Of a DNA stretch of 64,000 bases, positions 45,429 through 54,758 are shown piece by piece. The stretch lies in contig JAKSHS010000001.1 in NCBI GenBank assembly GCA_024399275.1, positions 1 to 64,000 of the forward strand. The letters run 5' to 3'. Every line of letters begins with the position of its first letter. Position 1 is the first letter of the stretch. This DNA is from an archaeon (GTDB taxonomy: Archaea; Thermoplasmatota; Thermoplasmata; Methanomassiliicoccales; Methanomethylophilaceae). The notes beneath the pieces were generated by a model that saw only the letters and a list, made by a program, of their open reading frames with translations, searched no databases and was not told the origin of the DNA. A program made the translations under genes and the position numbers.

Positions 45429-45730
45429 GACTACTTCTTCACGTCAAATAAAGCGCAATTCTATAAATATAGGGCATACACAGTCACAGACGCCAATCTC
45501 ATAAACTAACATAACATCTTCACCACTTTCGTGAGCGCGTGACTGTCATTCTCGTACAGGTAGCCTTAGTACACAGTAAAACAATAGTCACAAAACGTCT
45601 TGCTGAACTTCCTACAAGTTAAGTCTCCAACAGATTGATGAATATCGATTCTACTCCCAATTCTAATATAAATACAAACTACTGCAGTTACTAACGCAAA
45701 ATCCATAATATTTGAGCATTTCTCTATGTA
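45429..45730. other. 300-bp spacer between divergent malic enzyme and radical SAM gene
   Basis: Contains the malic enzyme TATA box and, near the right end, TAATATAAATAC (about 45663-45674) and TAATATTTGAG (about 45708-45718) as candidate promoters of the radical SAM gene. No gene seen. Confidence 0.4.
45461..45470 (-). promoter_or_regulatory. TATA box for malic enzyme
   Basis: ATATTTATAG on the minus strand, centred 37 bp before the ATG at 45428; predicts a leader of about 10 nt. Confidence 0.5.
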
Positions 45731-47338
45731 ATGATGGATGTCAAAGCAGTCCTCATAGACGGTTATACTGACGATCCTGCCGCACTAGGTGTTCCACCGT
45801 ATATTTCTCCAGTATCAAGAGCAGTCGCGGGTGCTATTCTAGATGCAGGTAGCGAGGTAGAATACATAACTATCGATAAAATAAGAAGAGGTTACAGAAT
45901 TCCTATATCAAAAATTTCAGTTCTGATATCTGGAAGCACAGTTCCAGGAAAGTACATAAGATCCATGCCCATGTCTCTCAAAGAAATAGGAGAAATGCTC
46001 CCTTTTTTTAAAGGACGAAAACTTATAGGCGGCGCCGCTGCCTTTTCACCAATCGCTAATGAGTTTGACTTTGCTGCTAAAAACGATCCTGCTGCATTGG
46101 TATATGACATACTGACAGAAAAGAAAATTACAGATCGATTTCGAACATTAGATGAATGGAACAGATGGATGATTCTTGGTGCTAGCATTGTCACACAACA
46201 TCAAGACTATCCCTGTCCCTTGATAGCCGAGATAGAAACATACAGAGGCTGTCACAGATATATCAGTGGCGGTTGTTCCTATTGCACAGAGCCCCTTAAA
46301 GGAAAGCCCTTAATGCGCTCTCCCAAAGACATCCTGATGGAGGCAGAAAAACTTAAAAAGTTCGGAGTACGCAATATTCGTGTTGGTGGGCAAACATGTA
46401 TCATATCATATGGTTCAAAAGATAATTCTGATACGCCTAGACCAAACCCTAATGCAATATACGAATTATTTCAAGGCCTTCAAAAATTAAATTTTGACGT
46501 ACTCCATGTAGATAATGCCAATCCTGCAGTAATCTCCAAATACCCAGAAGAATCAAAAGAAATTTTGGATACTCTTGTGAAGTATTGCACTTCAGGCAAT
46601 GTTCTAGCTCTTGGCATGGAAAGTGCCGACATGAGAGTAATTAAAGAAAATAATCTGAACAGTACTCCAAACCAAGTGTTAACTGCCATCAGAATAATTA
46701 ACGAAGTCGGAAGAGAAGTAGGAGAGACTGGTATGCCTCGTCTTCTTCCTGGTATCAACTTTATTGTTGGTCTGGATGGAGAAAGTAAGGAGACATACTA
46801 TATGAACAAAGAATTTCTCCAAAAACTTGTAAATGAAAATCTCAAGGTTCGACGTATAAACATAAGGCAGGTGCTCCCCGTCAGAAGAAATTTCGACACC
46901 AAAATCAATTTAAGCTTTTTCAAAAAGTACAAACACGACATCCGTACAACGATAGACCACAATATGTTACAAACAATTGTTCCAAAAGGAACAATTCTTA
47001 GAAAAGTATTCATGGAAATCAATCATGGCAATATTACATTTGGAAGACAAATTGGATCATACCCCCTTCTTGTCGGCATTCCATATCATCTAAAGTGTGG
47101 AAGATTCTATGACATAAAAATTACTGATTGGGGATTTCGGTCTGTAACAGGAGTAGAATATCCTTTTAGAATTAACCATGAAATAATGAGCGCTATCGCC
47201 TCTCTTCCCGGAATCGGTAAAAAAAGGGCAGCTAGCATCATCAGAAACAGACCATATCATTCATTAGATGAACTTTCCAGAGTCATAGGCGATAAAGAAA
47301 TAACAGCAAATCTAAGAGACTTTACATCATTTGAATAG
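45731..47338 (+). CDS. Archaeal radical SAM protein with C-terminal helix-hairpin-helix (COG1031-like)
   Basis: 535 residues. An N-terminal cobalamin-like alpha/beta region (1-130) precedes a radical SAM core whose cysteines are spaced C174-X7-C182-X2-C185 (in RGCHRYISGGCSYCTEP) rather than C-X3-C-X2-C. Conserved downstream segments are VGGQTCIISYG and LGMESADMRVIKENN. The C-terminus carries a helix-hairpin-helix (SLPGIGKKRAASIIRNRP, about 489-507), suggesting nucleic-acid binding. This matches the archaeal COG1031 group of unknown reaction. An RNA or DNA substrate is inferred from the HhH. Two adjacent ATGs are possible starts; stop is TAG. Confidence 0.85.
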   Translation: MMDVKAVLIDGYTDDPAALGVPPYISPVSRAVAGAILDAGSEVEYITIDKIRRGYRIPISKISVLISGSTVPGKYIRSMPMSLKEIGEMLPFFKGRKLIGGAAAFSPIANEFDFAAKNDPAALVYDILTEKKITDRFRTLDEWNRWMILGASIVTQHQDYPCPLIAEIETYRGCHRYISGGCSYCTEPLKGKPLMRSPKDILMEAEKLKKFGVRNIRVGGQTCIISYGSKDNSDTPRPNPNAIYELFQGLQKLNFDVLHVDNANPAVISKYPEESKEILDTLVKYCTSGNVLALGMESADMRVIKENNLNSTPNQVLTAIRIINEVGREVGETGMPRLLPGINFIVGLDGESKETYYMNKEFLQKLVNENLKVRRINIRQVLPVRRNFDTKINLSFFKKYKHDIRTTIDHNMLQTIVPKGTILRKVFMEINHGNITFGRQIGSYPLLVGIPYHLKCGRFYDIKITDWGFRSVTGVEYPFRINHEIMSAIASLPGIGKKRAASIIRNRPYHSLDELSRVIGDKEITANLRDFTSFE

Positions 47339-47688
47339 TGGTGCGTCAGCATTTTCAGACTCCAAGCGTCCTCTTCATTCATCTAACCCTCTACACACTT
47401 TAGGTCAAAAACTCAATGCATAGTGAAAAAACCGTATTTTGTTCAATGTGAACACCCTCCATTATATTCTCTTCACCTTATTATTCAGAAAGTCAACACA
47501 TACATCGATAAGGTTTTAATAGAATTTCTTCTAGGTAAAATAAATTCTTTTCATAAACCGACTAGCAAACAAGATAGTCAAGCATTTTGTGGCATATTCT
47601 TTTCACATATTTACCCTCGTATCCCAAGGTTATTAATATGGTGCCTATAATGGCCGAGCGACTGGGCTCTACGAGAGGGATATAAATT
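47339..47688. other. 350-bp spacer before aspS
   Basis: A+T-rich with no convincing gene. The right end holds the aspS promoter (TATTAATATG, 47631-47640) and a short leader in which GAGC/GCTC can pair just before the GAGAGGG ribosome site. Confidence 0.4.
47631..47640 (+). promoter_or_regulatory. TATA box for aspS
   Basis: TATTAATATG centred about 54 bp before the ATG at 47689, predicting a leader of about 27 nt that carries GAGAGGG as ribosome site. Confidence 0.45.
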
Positions 47689-49509
47689 ATGAGGAGAACG
47701 CACACCTGTGGAGAACTCAAGCCATCCGACATAGGCAGTAAGGTATGCCTAGAGGGCTGGGTAAGATTTTCTAGAGATCACGGGGGAGTAGCTTTTATCG
47801 ACTTAGCTGACAGATATGGAGTCACTCAAGTCGTGTTCGATCCAGAAGATACTCCAATTGGTATTAACGTAAGTGCGCTATCCAATACATTAAAAACATT
47901 TACGCGTGAATCTGTCATTTCCGTCAATGGTATCGTCAGGAAAAGAATAGCAGGGACAGAAGACGATCGAAGCAGTACAGGCAGAGTAGAAGTATTAATC
48001 ACATCAGCAGAACTTCTTAACAAATCGGCTGTTCCTCCCTTTGAGATTGGAGATCAGAAAGAGGGAGCTTTACCCAACGAAGATATTCGTCTCGAGTATA
48101 GATATATGGATCTTAGAAGAACCGAGATGATTCACGCGATTGAGTTCAGAAGCAGATTCCTCCACCTTGCAAGACAATATTTCGAATCTCAAAACTTTCT
48201 TGAGATAGAAACACCAATACTGGCGAGAGGTACACCGGAGGGGGCAAGAGATTATATTGTCCCATCTAGAATAAATTCAGGAAAATTCTACGCACTTCCG
48301 CAATCACCTCAGCTTTATAAACAAATGCTAATGATAGCAGGGCTTGACCGTTATTATCAAATCGCAAAATGCTTTCGTGACGAAGATTCGCGTAAAGACA
48401 GACAACCGGAATTCACACAGTTAGATATAGAAATGTCTTTTGTCGACGAGAGTGATATTCAAAGTTATGTTGAAAATATGCTCGCCTACGTGTGGAAAGG
48501 TTTGTATAACAGAGATCTTCAAACACCATTTCCTCGAATATCATACATAGAAGCAATGGAAAAATATGGCTCAGACAAACCAGACCTAAGGTATGAACTC
48601 CAACTCGAAAATCTTACAAATATCTTTAAAGAAACCAATTATGAGATATTAAGAAAAATTGTTGCAGACGGTGGAATTGTTGTCGGTATAAATGTAAGCC
48701 ATAACATACTAAAAGAGAAGATCGGCCGAAACGACATAGATAGGTACATAAACCTTGCTAAAAAGTTTGGTCTTGGCGGTCTTACATGGGCGAGAGTTGT
48801 AAATGGGGAGCTCGAAAGCAACATAGTGAAATATTTCACATCTAAGAATAAAATCGACATCAAGAATATTATGGATGCTAAAAACGGCGACCTCATTTTC
48901 CTAATGGCAGGGCCAAAGAGAAGGACACTAGAAGGTGCAGGCTTAATGAGGAAACAACTTGCAACCGATCTAGATCTTATTCCCAAAAACACGTTCCAAT
49001 TTCACTGGCTGGTGGACTGTCCCATGTTCGAGATAGATCCTATCTCCGGTAAAAAAGACGCGTTTCACCATCCGTTCGTATTGCCATATGATAATTTTAA
49101 AAAAGGGGCATGTTTTGACATTCTTCTTAATGGAAATGAATTGGGCTCCGGCTCAATGAGAATTAACAAGCCTGAAATTCAAATCGATGTTTTCCATCAA
49201 ATAGGATTGTCTGACGAGGAAATAGAAAAAAATTTTGGCTGGTTTGTTAAAGCGCTTGGATACGGAGCACCACCTCACGGCGGTGTTGCAATTGGGATTG
49301 ATAGAATTATATCAATTCTCCTAAATAAAGAAACAATTCGAGACACTATAGCATTTCCAAAAAATAAGAAAGCACAATCGTTAGTTGATAAATCACCTAG
49401 TAGAATTGACAGTGAGAGGCTAGAAGAGCTTCAGCTTATATCCATGGCTGATGACGACGCAGACCTGCCTGCGATTGAAGAATACACCGACGAACAGCTC
49501 CAAGGTTAA
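47689..49509 (+). CDS. aspS: Aspartyl-tRNA synthetase, bacterial type, probably non-discriminating
   Basis: Charges tRNA-Asp, and probably tRNA-Asn, with aspartate. At 606 residues it is the long bacterial architecture: N-terminal OB-fold, class II core with QSPQLYKQMLM and FRDEDSRKDRQPEFTQLDIEMSF, the bacterial GAD insertion (about 300-430), and motif 3 in GGVAIGIDRIISILL followed by IRDTIAFPKN. Typical archaeal AspRS is about 430 residues without GAD. In the anticodon-binding fold RDHGG has His31, the position reported to mark non-discriminating enzymes in Pseudomonas. The gatCAB genes converge on it. Acquisition from bacteria is inferred. Confidence 0.93.
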   Translation: MRRTHTCGELKPSDIGSKVCLEGWVRFSRDHGGVAFIDLADRYGVTQVVFDPEDTPIGINVSALSNTLKTFTRESVISVNGIVRKRIAGTEDDRSSTGRVEVLITSAELLNKSAVPPFEIGDQKEGALPNEDIRLEYRYMDLRRTEMIHAIEFRSRFLHLARQYFESQNFLEIETPILARGTPEGARDYIVPSRINSGKFYALPQSPQLYKQMLMIAGLDRYYQIAKCFRDEDSRKDRQPEFTQLDIEMSFVDESDIQSYVENMLAYVWKGLYNRDLQTPFPRISYIEAMEKYGSDKPDLRYELQLENLTNIFKETNYEILRKIVADGGIVVGINVSHNILKEKIGRNDIDRYINLAKKFGLGGLTWARVVNGELESNIVKYFTSKNKIDIKNIMDAKNGDLIFLMAGPKRRTLEGAGLMRKQLATDLDLIPKNTFQFHWLVDCPMFEIDPISGKKDAFHHPFVLPYDNFKKGACFDILLNGNELGSGSMRINKPEIQIDVFHQIGLSDEEIEKNFGWFVKALGYGAPPHGGVAIGIDRIISILLNKETIRDTIAFPKNKKAQSLVDKSPSRIDSERLEELQLISMADDDADLPAIEEYTDEQLQG

Positions 49510-49523
49510 ATCAACTGTATGGC

Positions 49524-49541
49524 CCTCCACCACTAAGGAGG
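49524..49541. terminator. Hairpin between convergent aspS and gatB
   Basis: CCTCC-ACCACTAA-GGAGG, a 5-bp stem 15 nt after the aspS stop in the 75-bp convergent spacer. No T tract; a weak candidate for a transcription end on either strand. Confidence 0.3.
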
Positions 49542-49584
49542 TCTAACCCACTTTAGCACTACATCGGAGAGCACGAGGACTACA

Positions 49585-50937
49585 TCATAAATCTTTGACA
49601 GACGTACACATCCTCTCAATCAGTCTATTTGTTGTCGCAACAATATCGGATGACGAATATTGCCCTTTAGTGCGTTTCATAACGATTCCAATAATTCTAT
49701 TCCCGGCCCTTTTATTTTTCAGGTAGTCTTCGAGAACTGTAGGGTTTTCTTTTATTACTTTTTCCACAAGCATATCAAGATTCATGGACTCCGTAGGGGG
49801 CATTCCAATATTTTTTCCAGTCACAAGTGCCTTTAATTTCAAGTTACACTCTATGTCAGTAATTTTTCCCTCAAAAAACTCAAGAACTATCTCCTTTAAT
49901 TCTTCTACCTTATCATTCATAATTGGTTCAAATGTTTTCCAATTAGCGGCAATTATCCCAGTAATCAATGATCTAGATGTGCCAACATCAGAAATTTTTA
50001 TTAATTCTTCAAATAAATCCGCAAGTTTCATCGACGTATTAACGATCTGCCTCGCTGCAGACTCGCTCATTGAATAATCTTTTTGAAACCTTGCGATTCT
50101 AACCAATGGCCCCTCATAAACCTGGATACTGTCTGCAATCCTTAACAAATGATATATCCCAAGATCTGGCTCCCCAATATATCCATAGTCAGATTCAACT
50201 TCTTTTTTCCTCGATGAGAACGTAGCCTTTCTAACTTCATCAAAACGTCTAGTCTCACGCTCAATTACTCCTCCAGCTTTGATAAGTTTTGTCTGTCTCA
50301 CAACCTCGTACCTTAAACAAAGTTCAACATTTTTCAATCCAGTAACATTCTTTACTTCACACCTTTCTCTTCCAACTGAAATGTTACAATCGCATCTAAT
50401 GCTGCGCCTCTCATCATTAAGATTAATAGCGCTCTTTATTTCGGCAAGAAGAGAAAACAAGAACTCTCTGGCCTCTAAGGGAGATGAAATATCAGGCTCC
50501 GTGACAATTTCAATAAGTGGGACACCACTCCTGTTATAATCTATCAGTGATAGTCCATTCTCAGTTCTCTTAATCCTCCCCGGATCCTCCTCGAGATGAC
50601 ATCTTTTTATCCTAATTAACTTCTTTCCAACGTAAAATATGCCATCTTTTCCAATGGGCATATCGTACTGTGTAATCTGAAAATGCTTGCATAGATCTGG
50701 ATAAAAATAACTTTTTCTCGAAAACCACGTAGTGTCAGGTATTGTGCACTTCAACTTCTTGGCAATAGTCAGACCTAATTCTACTGCCCGTTTATTTAAA
50801 GATGGTTTTGATCCTGGCAGTCCAAGACACACCGGACATACATATGTATTTGCCGCATCTGTACTATCTGTTGGACACGAACAAAACATTTTTGACCTTG
50901 TTGGAAGCTGAATATGAATCTCCAATCCAATTTTCAT
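49585..50937 (-). CDS. gatB: Asp/Glu-tRNA amidotransferase subunit B
   Basis: GatB binds the misacylated tRNA and carries the kinase activity that phosphorylates the aspartyl group before amidation. 450 residues. GLEIHIQLPTRSKMFC is the family start, with a zinc site from CSCP and CPVCLGLPG. HLEEDPGRIKR, DYNRSGVPLIEIVTEPD and RCDCNISVG are characteristic, and the C-terminal YqeY-like tail binds tRNA. It overlaps gatA by 4 bp. It is GatB rather than GatE because it lacks the AspRS-like insert. Confidence 0.96.
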   Translation of the reverse strand: MKIGLEIHIQLPTRSKMFCSCPTDSTDAANTYVCPVCLGLPGSKPSLNKRAVELGLTIAKKLKCTIPDTTWFSRKSYFYPDLCKHFQITQYDMPIGKDGIFYVGKKLIRIKRCHLEEDPGRIKRTENGLSLIDYNRSGVPLIEIVTEPDISSPLEAREFLFSLLAEIKSAINLNDERRSIRCDCNISVGRERCEVKNVTGLKNVELCLRYEVVRQTKLIKAGGVIERETRRFDEVRKATFSSRKKEVESDYGYIGEPDLGIYHLLRIADSIQVYEGPLVRIARFQKDYSMSESAARQIVNTSMKLADLFEELIKISDVGTSRSLITGIIAANWKTFEPIMNDKVEELKEIVLEFFEGKITDIECNLKLKALVTGKNIGMPPTESMNLDMLVEKVIKENPTVLEDYLKNKRAGNRIIGIVMKRTKGQYSSSDIVATTNRLIERMCTSVKDL

Positions 50938-52250
50938 ACTATCACATCCGCATGTCTAACATCAAACGCTAAGTCCCACCTTTCGGCAATATCTATAAGG
51001 GCGTCCTCGTTCCAATGCGCAGATGTGAATAAAAGTCCAATCGGCATCTTTTCTGAATACCCACATGGAACTGACAAATGAGGTAACCCTGCTATATTTG
51101 GAGGGACTGTCAAGAAGTCAACTTTGTACGAATCAAGCGCAGACATGACAGAAATATCGTCAAATTTCGGAGATATAAAAGGCATCGTCGGAGTTATAAC
51201 TGCATCGAACCTCTCGAAATGTTTCCTATAATCAGCAATAATCGCCTCTCTTACGCGAACAGCCTTGTTATAATATTTATCCGCATACCCTGCCATTCTA
51301 GCATAAGTTCCGAGAAGAATCCTCCTTTTTGCCTCCATACCAAAATACCGTGAACGGAACGATGAAAAATAATCATCGAACTTTACTGTAAGATCTCCTT
51401 CTTGCTGCCCATATCTCATCCCACAATACCTTGCAAGATTAGTAGATGCTTCAGAAGTCGCTATAACGTAATACGCAGGTATCGAATATTTCAAAATAGG
51501 CATCGATATGTATTCGACATCAATAGACATACTCTTCAGAATCTCAATCGATTCTTCAAAACATTTCAAGACATCTTTACTAATATTCCCCTCCATCAAC
51601 GCCTCCCTGGGAATCGCAACAGATTTCATCACTTTTTGGCCCAACTTAAGATCGGGCTGTACAGCAGAAGTTGGATCATGCTCATCTATACCAGAAATTA
51701 CTGGCAGATACTTTCTTAAGTCCGATGCCCTAAATGATAACAATCCCACTTTATCTAAAGAATTTCCATAATCAATAAGCCCGTACCTTGACACTCGGCC
51801 ATATGAAGGTGTTAAACCGTACACCCCACAAAATGACGCAGGGCATGCTATGGAACCTCCCGTTGAAACCCCCAACGAAACATGATTGTCAAAAATAGCT
51901 GCCGCGCAAGCGGAACCACCAGATGAGCCTCCACACGATCTCTCAGTGTCAAATGGATTTTTTGGTATTCCAAATGCTGAATTAACAGAAAAAGTTCCAA
52001 ACCCAAACTCATCCATATTGGTTTTCCCAATAAGAAATCCTCCTGCCTCTCTCATTTTCCTAATAGACGTTGCATCAAAAGGGGGCCTATACCCCTTAAG
52101 AATCATCGATCCAGCTGTAGCCTCAAATCCCTTCGCTACCAAACTATCTTTAGCTGAAAAAGTAAACAGTGTGTCGGTTTCCACATCTCCCACAAACGAC
52201 GAGAACACATTGTATTTTTCATTTACCAACTCAAGATTCTCAACTTTCAT
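50934..52250 (-). CDS. gatA: Asp/Glu-tRNA amidotransferase subunit A
   Basis: Amidase that releases ammonia from glutamine or asparagine for transfer to tRNA-bound aspartate. 438 residues. The Ser-cisSer-Lys triad can be read: Lys in TFSAKDSLV, cis-Ser in GGSSGGSACAAA, and nucleophile Ser in VSTGGSIACPASFCG. GKTNMDEFGFG is the family substrate loop. It lies between gatC and gatB with 4-bp overlaps on both sides, so the subunits are made in step. Confidence 0.96.
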   Translation of the reverse strand: MKVENLELVNEKYNVFSSFVGDVETDTLFTFSAKDSLVAKGFEATAGSMILKGYRPPFDATSIRKMREAGGFLIGKTNMDEFGFGTFSVNSAFGIPKNPFDTERSCGGSSGGSACAAAIFDNHVSLGVSTGGSIACPASFCGVYGLTPSYGRVSRYGLIDYGNSLDKVGLLSFRASDLRKYLPVISGIDEHDPTSAVQPDLKLGQKVMKSVAIPREALMEGNISKDVLKCFEESIEILKSMSIDVEYISMPILKYSIPAYYVIATSEASTNLARYCGMRYGQQEGDLTVKFDDYFSSFRSRYFGMEAKRRILLGTYARMAGYADKYYNKAVRVREAIIADYRKHFERFDAVITPTMPFISPKFDDISVMSALDSYKVDFLTVPPNIAGLPHLSVPCGYSEKMPIGLLFTSAHWNEDALIDIAERWDLAFDVRHADVIV

Positions 52251-52528
52251 ATAATCTTTGGTCCCCTTACGTACCCATCATACAATTTCATGCCTCTCAT
52301 GCATTCTTCTGCAGGTACCTCCATCAATGGGACATCATCTCTAAAAACATCCGCAACCTCTACCGGGTTAAAACCTCTACTATCAATTCCAGGAGCTTCA
52401 TCCAATATCTCAAAATACCCAAGAATGTCTTTAAGTTCAAGGCTATACCTGTCTACTTCTTCCTCTGTCAAACTAAGATGTGCGATTCGCGCTACTTTTT
52501 CAACAGTTTTCCTATCCATAAAAACCAA
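52247..52528 (-). CDS. gatC: Asp/Glu-tRNA amidotransferase subunit C
   Basis: Small belt subunit of GatCAB, 93 residues. ARIAHLSLTEEEVDRYSLELKDILGYFE is the conserved N-terminal helix pair and the C-terminal RDDVPLMEVP fits the family. First gene of gatC-gatA-gatB. No asparaginyl-tRNA synthetase gene occurs in the window. Confidence 0.94.
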   Translation of the reverse strand: MVFMDRKTVEKVARIAHLSLTEEEVDRYSLELKDILGYFEILDEAPGIDSRGFNPVEVADVFRDDVPLMEVPAEECMRGMKLYDGYVRGPKII

Positions 52529-52617
52529 ACTACCAATTATTTTGACGTATTATATCTTAGCGGAGAAATGAATAACAATCTTTAAACATACCTTTTCTAT
52601 CGAAACATACGATTGTA

Positions 52618-53124
52618 ATGACTAGCAATCTTGCAGAAAAACTGGCAGCCGGCATGAAAACAATGGATAATGGCGATTTTGAAAAGGCATACTGTGACTT
52701 TAAAAAACTCTGCAATGAAAATCCAAAAAATGCAGAATGCTGGTATTATAAGGCAGAATGTGGAAGTATGGCGGCAGGCATGTTTGGCACTAAAATCAAT
52801 GACCAAGAAATTTTAGAAGCATACAACAAAGCCATAAAACTCGATCCACAATGTGACTACTACGAATCATATGGCATTTTTTGCATATCTATCGGCAAAT
52901 ATGACGAAGCGGAAATGGCATTCTGCAAAGCGGCTGAAACCAACGAATCCAGAGCAGCCAACCTTTACTCAGAGTTCGCTGTTGAATATTTCAACAATAT
53001 CATGGCATCATATGGCGAAATTATGGACGACCCAAAGGCAAGAGCTCCGTATCTACAGAAAGCTCTCAGGTACATGCTCAAGGCACTAGAAATTGAACCA
53101 GCAGAAGCGAAGGCACTACTATAA
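52618..53124 (+). CDS. TPR-repeat protein
   Basis: 168 residues with tetratricopeptide-like helices: DNGDFEKAYCDFKKLCNENPKNAECWYYKAEC, then a unit around AYNKAIKLDPQCDYYESYGIFCISIGKYDEAEMAFCKA, and a last one ending ALRYMLKALEIEPAEA. Such repeats bind proteins; there is no catalytic motif, signal peptide or membrane helix. A CTTTAAACATA stretch (about 52581-52591) lies near the expected promoter position, so it may be leaderless. Function and partners are unknown; flanking genes do not suggest any. Confidence 0.8.
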   Translation: MTSNLAEKLAAGMKTMDNGDFEKAYCDFKKLCNENPKNAECWYYKAECGSMAAGMFGTKINDQEILEAYNKAIKLDPQCDYYESYGIFCISIGKYDEAEMAFCKAAETNESRAANLYSEFAVEYFNNIMASYGEIMDDPKARAPYLQKALRYMLKALEIEPAEAKALL

Positions 53125-53129
53125 ACGAC

Positions 53130-54008
53130 CTAAAGACGACTCCTAAGCTCCCCCATCATCGCTATCCTCTCAGCAAAGGCATTATGTTTGTGAATCGATT
53201 CCTCCGATTCACTCCTTACTGTAACTACAATATCGTCTGGCATATATGTGTACAACTCCACAATCTTTCTAAGAACTTCTCTCACTACATCTTCGACGAA
53301 CTTTGGATTATTATGGGCATTAATTACGACTATGGCCTCGTCATCTCTCTTGAGAATACCAAATGTAGGCGATGAATAACAATCGTTGACCAAATCAATG
53401 AGATCATCAGCCCTTACCTCTACGCCTTCTCCTAGTTCCATCACGACTGTGCATGTGTTTCTCTGATTATGTGTGATGGTCGGCCATTTCTTTGAACATC
53501 CAAGAATCCGTGCTGCATTTTCTTGGGCGCACGGGCAAGCAGTCATTCCAGTAACTTGGACTCCAAGCGTTTTGACAATCTTCCCGCCCCTAGTACATTT
53601 CGATTTACCAATAAGCTTACAAACCTCTGTCGTTCTCCTCCCGCGTGGCGTTACACTTTCTTTAAAATATTCAGCTTCAATACTAACATTAGAGACTAAT
53701 GCGTAGCTATGTTTATCAAGTAAGGTTTTTCCCATAGCCACTGCCACACTTTCAATTCCCACCAGTGGTTTATCATCGCATCCATCAACAACCTCATCAA
53801 TAACCTCAAGATTTCTCGACATATGTGATCCTTTCTGATCTGCCGGAAGATCTACATAAGCATCAATAGAACATATCATGGGAACAGATTTTTCTTCAGA
53901 TTCAGGCTTACCAACCTGGATGATTTTTCTTACACCTACAACCCCGACCCTGGTAAGACTAAATCCCTTCTCATTTTTAAGGCTTTGAACGTCACAGATT
54001 GCGGTCAT
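53130..54008 (-). CDS. mptA: GTP cyclohydrolase MptA (GTP cyclohydrolase IV / FolE2 family)
   Basis: Opens GTP to give 7,8-dihydroneopterin 2',3'-cyclic phosphate, the archaeal entry to pterins; in archaea this family also feeds preQ0 and archaeosine. 292 residues. SRNLEVIDEVVDG, TTEVCKLIGKSK, GMTACPCAQENAARI with the metal-binding cysteine region, PTITHNQRN and RKIVELYTYMPDD fit the family. The ATG at 54008 starts the usual N-terminus; a TTG- or ATG-type start further out adds 6 residues. The stop is TAG. RaSEA, an archaeosine enzyme, is encoded 3.5 kb away. Confidence 0.94.
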   Translation of the reverse strand: MTAICDVQSLKNEKGFSLTRVGVVGVRKIIQVGKPESEEKSVPMICSIDAYVDLPADQKGSHMSRNLEVIDEVVDGCDDKPLVGIESVAVAMGKTLLDKHSYALVSNVSIEAEYFKESVTPRGRRTTEVCKLIGKSKCTRGGKIVKTLGVQVTGMTACPCAQENAARILGCSKKWPTITHNQRNTCTVVMELGEGVEVRADDLIDLVNDCYSSPTFGILKRDDEAIVVINAHNNPKFVEDVVREVLRKIVELYTYMPDDIVVTVRSESEESIHKHNAFAERIAMMGELRSRL

Positions 54009-54114
54009 GGTACAGTGCCAAAACACTAGTTATAAATAAAGAAATAGGTCCAACTGTCAAGGCACTGACAAGTCATAGAATTAACATTAATATCCACGAA
54101 TCAGATCTGGGCCC

Positions 54115-54756
54115 GTGCTTTGCGGTATCGACGAAGCTGGCAGAGGCTCTATTTTGGGTCCATTGGTTGTTGGAGCAGTTTACGCCGAAGATGATACAAT
54201 TTTTAAAAATCTGGGTGTCAAAGATTCTAAGAAACTGACGCCGAACAAAAGAGAATTGTTGTTTAATCAAATAATTGATGTCGCATCAAATTACTCTGTG
54301 ATAATTGCCACTGCAGAAGAAATTGACAAACGTAGGAAAAAAGAGTCTCTTAACGACATAGAGCTAAATATGTTTGTAGAGGGAGCATCTAAAGTTTCCG
54401 TAAGAAAAGTGTATGCCGACTGCCCATACGCAAACGAGAATAGGTTTTCGGATATACTCTCTCTTAAACTGGGAAATATCGAAGTTGTCGGACGACATAA
54501 AGCAGATGAAACATATCCTATAGTATCAGCAGCGTCCATACTGGCCAAAGTCATCAGAGACCGAATGATTCGAGACATTGCTTCAGAATTCGGCGTAAAT
54601 ATTGGAAGCGGCTATCCCAGCGATCCAAATACTATGACATTCATAAAAAAATGGATAAAAAATAATGGAACTGTACCAAAATATACTCGTAACACATGGG
54701 AACCTATGCGCAGATTGTCCGTCGAACATGCTAACACAAAAATTACGGATTGGTAA
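54115..54756 (+). CDS. rnhB: Ribonuclease HII
   Basis: Removes RNA primers and single ribonucleotides from DNA-RNA hybrids. 213 residues. CGIDEAGRGSILGPLVVG holds the first Asp-Glu pair and GRG substrate motif, VYADCP gives the next Asp, and GRHKADETYPIVSAASILAKVIRD the fourth. Starts at GTG (54115) with the protein beginning directly at the catalytic motif, as usual. The SCP2-like gene begins 2 bp after its stop. Confidence 0.95.
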   Translation: MLCGIDEAGRGSILGPLVVGAVYAEDDTIFKNLGVKDSKKLTPNKRELLFNQIIDVASNYSVIIATAEEIDKRRKKESLNDIELNMFVEGASKVSVRKVYADCPYANENRFSDILSLKLGNIEVVGRHKADETYPIVSAASILAKVIRDRMIRDIASEFGVNIGSGYPSDPNTMTFIKKWIKNNGTVPKYTRNTWEPMRRLSVEHANTKITDW

Positions 54757-54758
54757 AA

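Noticed and set aside
47423-47650. 75-residue frame upstream of aspS
   Set aside because: Runs through the aspS promoter, has A+T-driven codons and no protein-like pattern.
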